This document shows, one piece after another, positions 5,938 to 7,113 of a stretch of DNA of 7,113 nucleotides; position 1 is the first letter of the stretch, and every line of letters starts with the position of its first letter. Position numbers and translations under genes: made by a program. The stretch lies in assembly GCA_030039095.1 (NCBI GenBank), contig JASHQP010000072.1, forward strand, positions 1 to 7,113. The letters are read 5' to 3'. This stretch comes from Streptosporangiaceae bacterium (GTDB lineage Bacteria > Actinomycetota > Actinomycetes > Streptosporangiales > Streptosporangiaceae). The notes beneath the pieces are model-generated. The model saw only the letters and a program-made list of their open reading frames with translations, did no database searches and was not told the origin of the DNA.

Positions 5938-7053
5938 ATGCCCGGCGCAGGGCAGACCAGGCTCGCCGCCCATCCGCTGAACACCATGATCCTGGAACAG
6001 GCGGCGGCGGAGCAGTTCCGGCTGGTGGAGCTCATTGGCAGCCATTTCCCGGAGGATCAGCTGCTGAGCCAGGGCGATCTCGGGGTGCGGAGCCCTCTCG
6101 GCAGGCCGCAGGCCACCGCCGCGGTGGAGAAGTGCCTGGCGGAATTCTTCCGGTCGGAGGACGCGGCGCTGGTGACGGGCGCCGGCACCGGCGCGCTTCG
6201 CGCGGCGCTGTTCGCCAGCATGCGGCCTGGTTCCGCCATCCTCCGGCATACGGCCCCGGTCTATGAGACGACGGCGGTGACCATGGCCGCGATGGGCCTG
6301 ACCGAGGTGTCGGCCGACTTCAACAGGCTCGCCGAGGTGCGCACCCTGCCCGGCATCCAGGGCGCGATCGTCGGCCATGCCCGTCAGTCGCTGGCCGACG
6401 GCTACGACCTCGGGACGGTGATCACTCAGCTGAGGACGCTCATCGGGGAAGCGCCGATCATCGTGGACGAGAACTACGCCGTGCTCAAGGTCTCCCGGCT
6501 CGGCACGGAACTGGGCGCTGACATCTCCGCGTTCTCCGCGTTCAAGCTGCTCGGACCCGTCGGCGTGGGCGTAGTCCTCGGGACGCGGCGCCTCGTGGAG
6601 GTGATCCGCGGCCAGAACCGCTCGGGCGGATGCCAGGTTCAGGGAACCGACGCCATCGAGGTGCTCCGCGGGATGGTGCACGTGCCCGTTCAGGCTGCGC
6701 TGCAGGCGCAGGTGGCCAGGGAGGTCGCCGGGCGGCTCAGCCAGGGCGAGGTAGCCGGCATCGAATCCGCTGTCATGGCTAACAATGCCGAGACCCTCGT
6801 GATCGCGCGGCTGCGGGAACCGGCCGCCGGGCGGTTCATCGCCGCCGCTAGCCGGGCTGGCGCGGCGTCGCATCCGGTCGGCGCGGAATCACGCTACGAA
6901 CTCGTCCCGCTCGTTTACCGCGTATCGAAGGCGCTGACCGCGGCCGATCCCGGCAACGCGGACTGGCTGGTGCGGATAATTCCGAATCGCGGCGGCGCGG
7001 ACCATTGCATATCCCTGTTGCGGGCCGCAGCCAAGTCATGCTGGGGGGAGTAG
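5938..7053 (+). CDS. yhfS: YhfS-family PLP-dependent, aminotransferase-fold enzyme
   Basis: This 371-residue cytosolic enzyme has the fold type I (aspartate aminotransferase-like) architecture. The phosphate-binding turn GAGTGA is at 81-86. The aspartate that pairs with the pyridine nitrogen is Asp177 in IIVDENYAVLK. The cofactor lysine is Lys203 in SAFSAFKLLGPVGVG. A late conserved block HPVGAESRYE (312-321) and RIIPNRGG (Arg346) complete the active site. The sequence agrees over its length with E. coli YhfS (361 residues), including GDLG near the N-terminus, and has about nine extra N-terminal residues. The reaction is not established: transamination, lyase or beta-elimination chemistry is possible. 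AGGGGAGGA just before the ATG is a strong ribosome binding site inside the end of yhfT. The gene lies directly upstream of a second PLP-type gene. Confidence 0.92.
   Translation: MPGAGQTRLAAHPLNTMILEQAAAEQFRLVELIGSHFPEDQLLSQGDLGVRSPLGRPQATAAVEKCLAEFFRSEDAALVTGAGTGALRAALFASMRPGSAILRHTAPVYETTAVTMAAMGLTEVSADFNRLAEVRTLPGIQGAIVGHARQSLADGYDLGTVITQLRTLIGEAPIIVDENYAVLKVSRLGTELGADISAFSAFKLLGPVGVGVVLGTRRLVEVIRGQNRSGGCQVQGTDAIEVLRGMVHVPVQAALQAQVAREVAGRLSQGEVAGIESAVMANNAETLVIARLREPAAGRFIAAASRAGAASHPVGAESRYELVPLVYRVSKALTAADPGNADWLVRIIPNRGGADHCISLLRAAAKSCWGE
7044..7051 (+). promoter_or_regulatory. Strong ribosome binding site for the last gene (yhfX)
   Basis: GGGGGGAG lies inside the end of yhfS and ends about 8 bases before the ATG at 7060. 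It supports translation of the partial gene from that ATG and shows that it belongs to the same operon. Confidence 0.6.
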
Positions 7054-7059
7054 ACCGAG

Positions 7060-7113
7060 ATGTACCTCGAGCGTGCCCGGCAGCTCAACGGCACCCTCAT
7101 CCGCCACGCGGTG
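7060..7113 (+). CDS. yhfX: Start of a probable YhfX-like PLP (alanine racemase-fold) protein, cut by the window edge
   Basis: Only 18 codons are visible (MYLERARQLNGTLIRHAV), beginning 6 bases after the yhfS stop behind a strong ribosome binding site. The pattern aromatic-hydrophobic-x-x-hydrophobic, then Asn near residue 10 and Leu-Ile just after, resembles the N-terminus of YhfX as I remember it (MFxxALxxxNPALI). YhfX has the alanine racemase-type PLP barrel, and yhfX is a cluster partner of the other genes here. The evidence is short, so context carries much of the call. A different yhf-cluster gene is possible. Confidence 0.5.
   Translation, partial: MYLERARQLNGTLIRHAV

Noticed and set aside
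4833..6035. 400-residue open frame on the minus strand across yhfT
   Set aside because: It lies opposite a gene with clear family signatures. Its translation is low-complexity, rich in Arg, Gly, His and Asp, without domains, as expected from the third-position GC bias of the real gene.
5611..6873. 420-residue open frame on the minus strand across yhfT and yhfS
   Set aside because: It is antisense to two well-supported genes and spans their junction. The predicted protein has no recognisable fold and shows the same composition artefact.

Overview
The window comes from a high-GC genome, most likely an actinobacterium. Coding regions are strongly GC-biased at third codon positions, GTG starts are used, and genes overlap by ATGA/GTGA junctions. 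No rRNA, tRNA or CRISPR array is visible. The species cannot be named from this sequence.

Layout: (1) Positions 1-1114 hold the 3' part of an IS1634/IS4-type DDE transposase gene; the rest of the insertion sequence lies to the left. (2) A 494-residue APC-superfamily permease is on the minus strand at 1209-2693, with its own promoter and leader. (3) On the minus strand at 2851-3846 is a regulator recognisable as YhfZ. (4) A divergent, AT-rich regulatory region follows at about 3847-3973. (5) On the plus strand is a tightly packed operon yhfY (PRD-like) - yhfU (DUF2620) - yhfT (multi-pass membrane protein) - yhfS (PLP-dependent, aminotransferase-like). The first 18 codons of what looks like yhfX (alanine-racemase-fold PLP protein) follow at the right edge.

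The main result is that positions 2851-7113 are an actinobacterial version of the poorly understood yhf gene cluster of Escherichia coli (yhfZ-yhfY-yhfX-yhfW-php-yhfU-yhfT-yhfS). It is rearranged: yhfZ is divergent instead of leading the operon, and yhfU-yhfT-yhfS follow yhfY directly. Php- and YhfW-like genes are not in the window and may lie to the right. The cluster combines a ligand-sensing regulator, a PRD-like module, a probable transporter (YhfU/YhfT) and two PLP enzymes of different folds. This suggests uptake and breakdown of an amino-group-containing compound, but the substrate cannot be deduced from the sequence.

The regulation is unusually readable. Plus- and minus-strand -35 boxes overlap at 3876-3882, beside a perfect 7-1-7 palindrome (3882-3896). 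The permease promoter carries the same 8-base element (TTACAGTT) at the same place relative to its -10 box. This suggests that YhfZ controls its own gene, the yhf operon and the permease. The predicted start sites imply that yhfZ is translated from a leaderless GTG mRNA.
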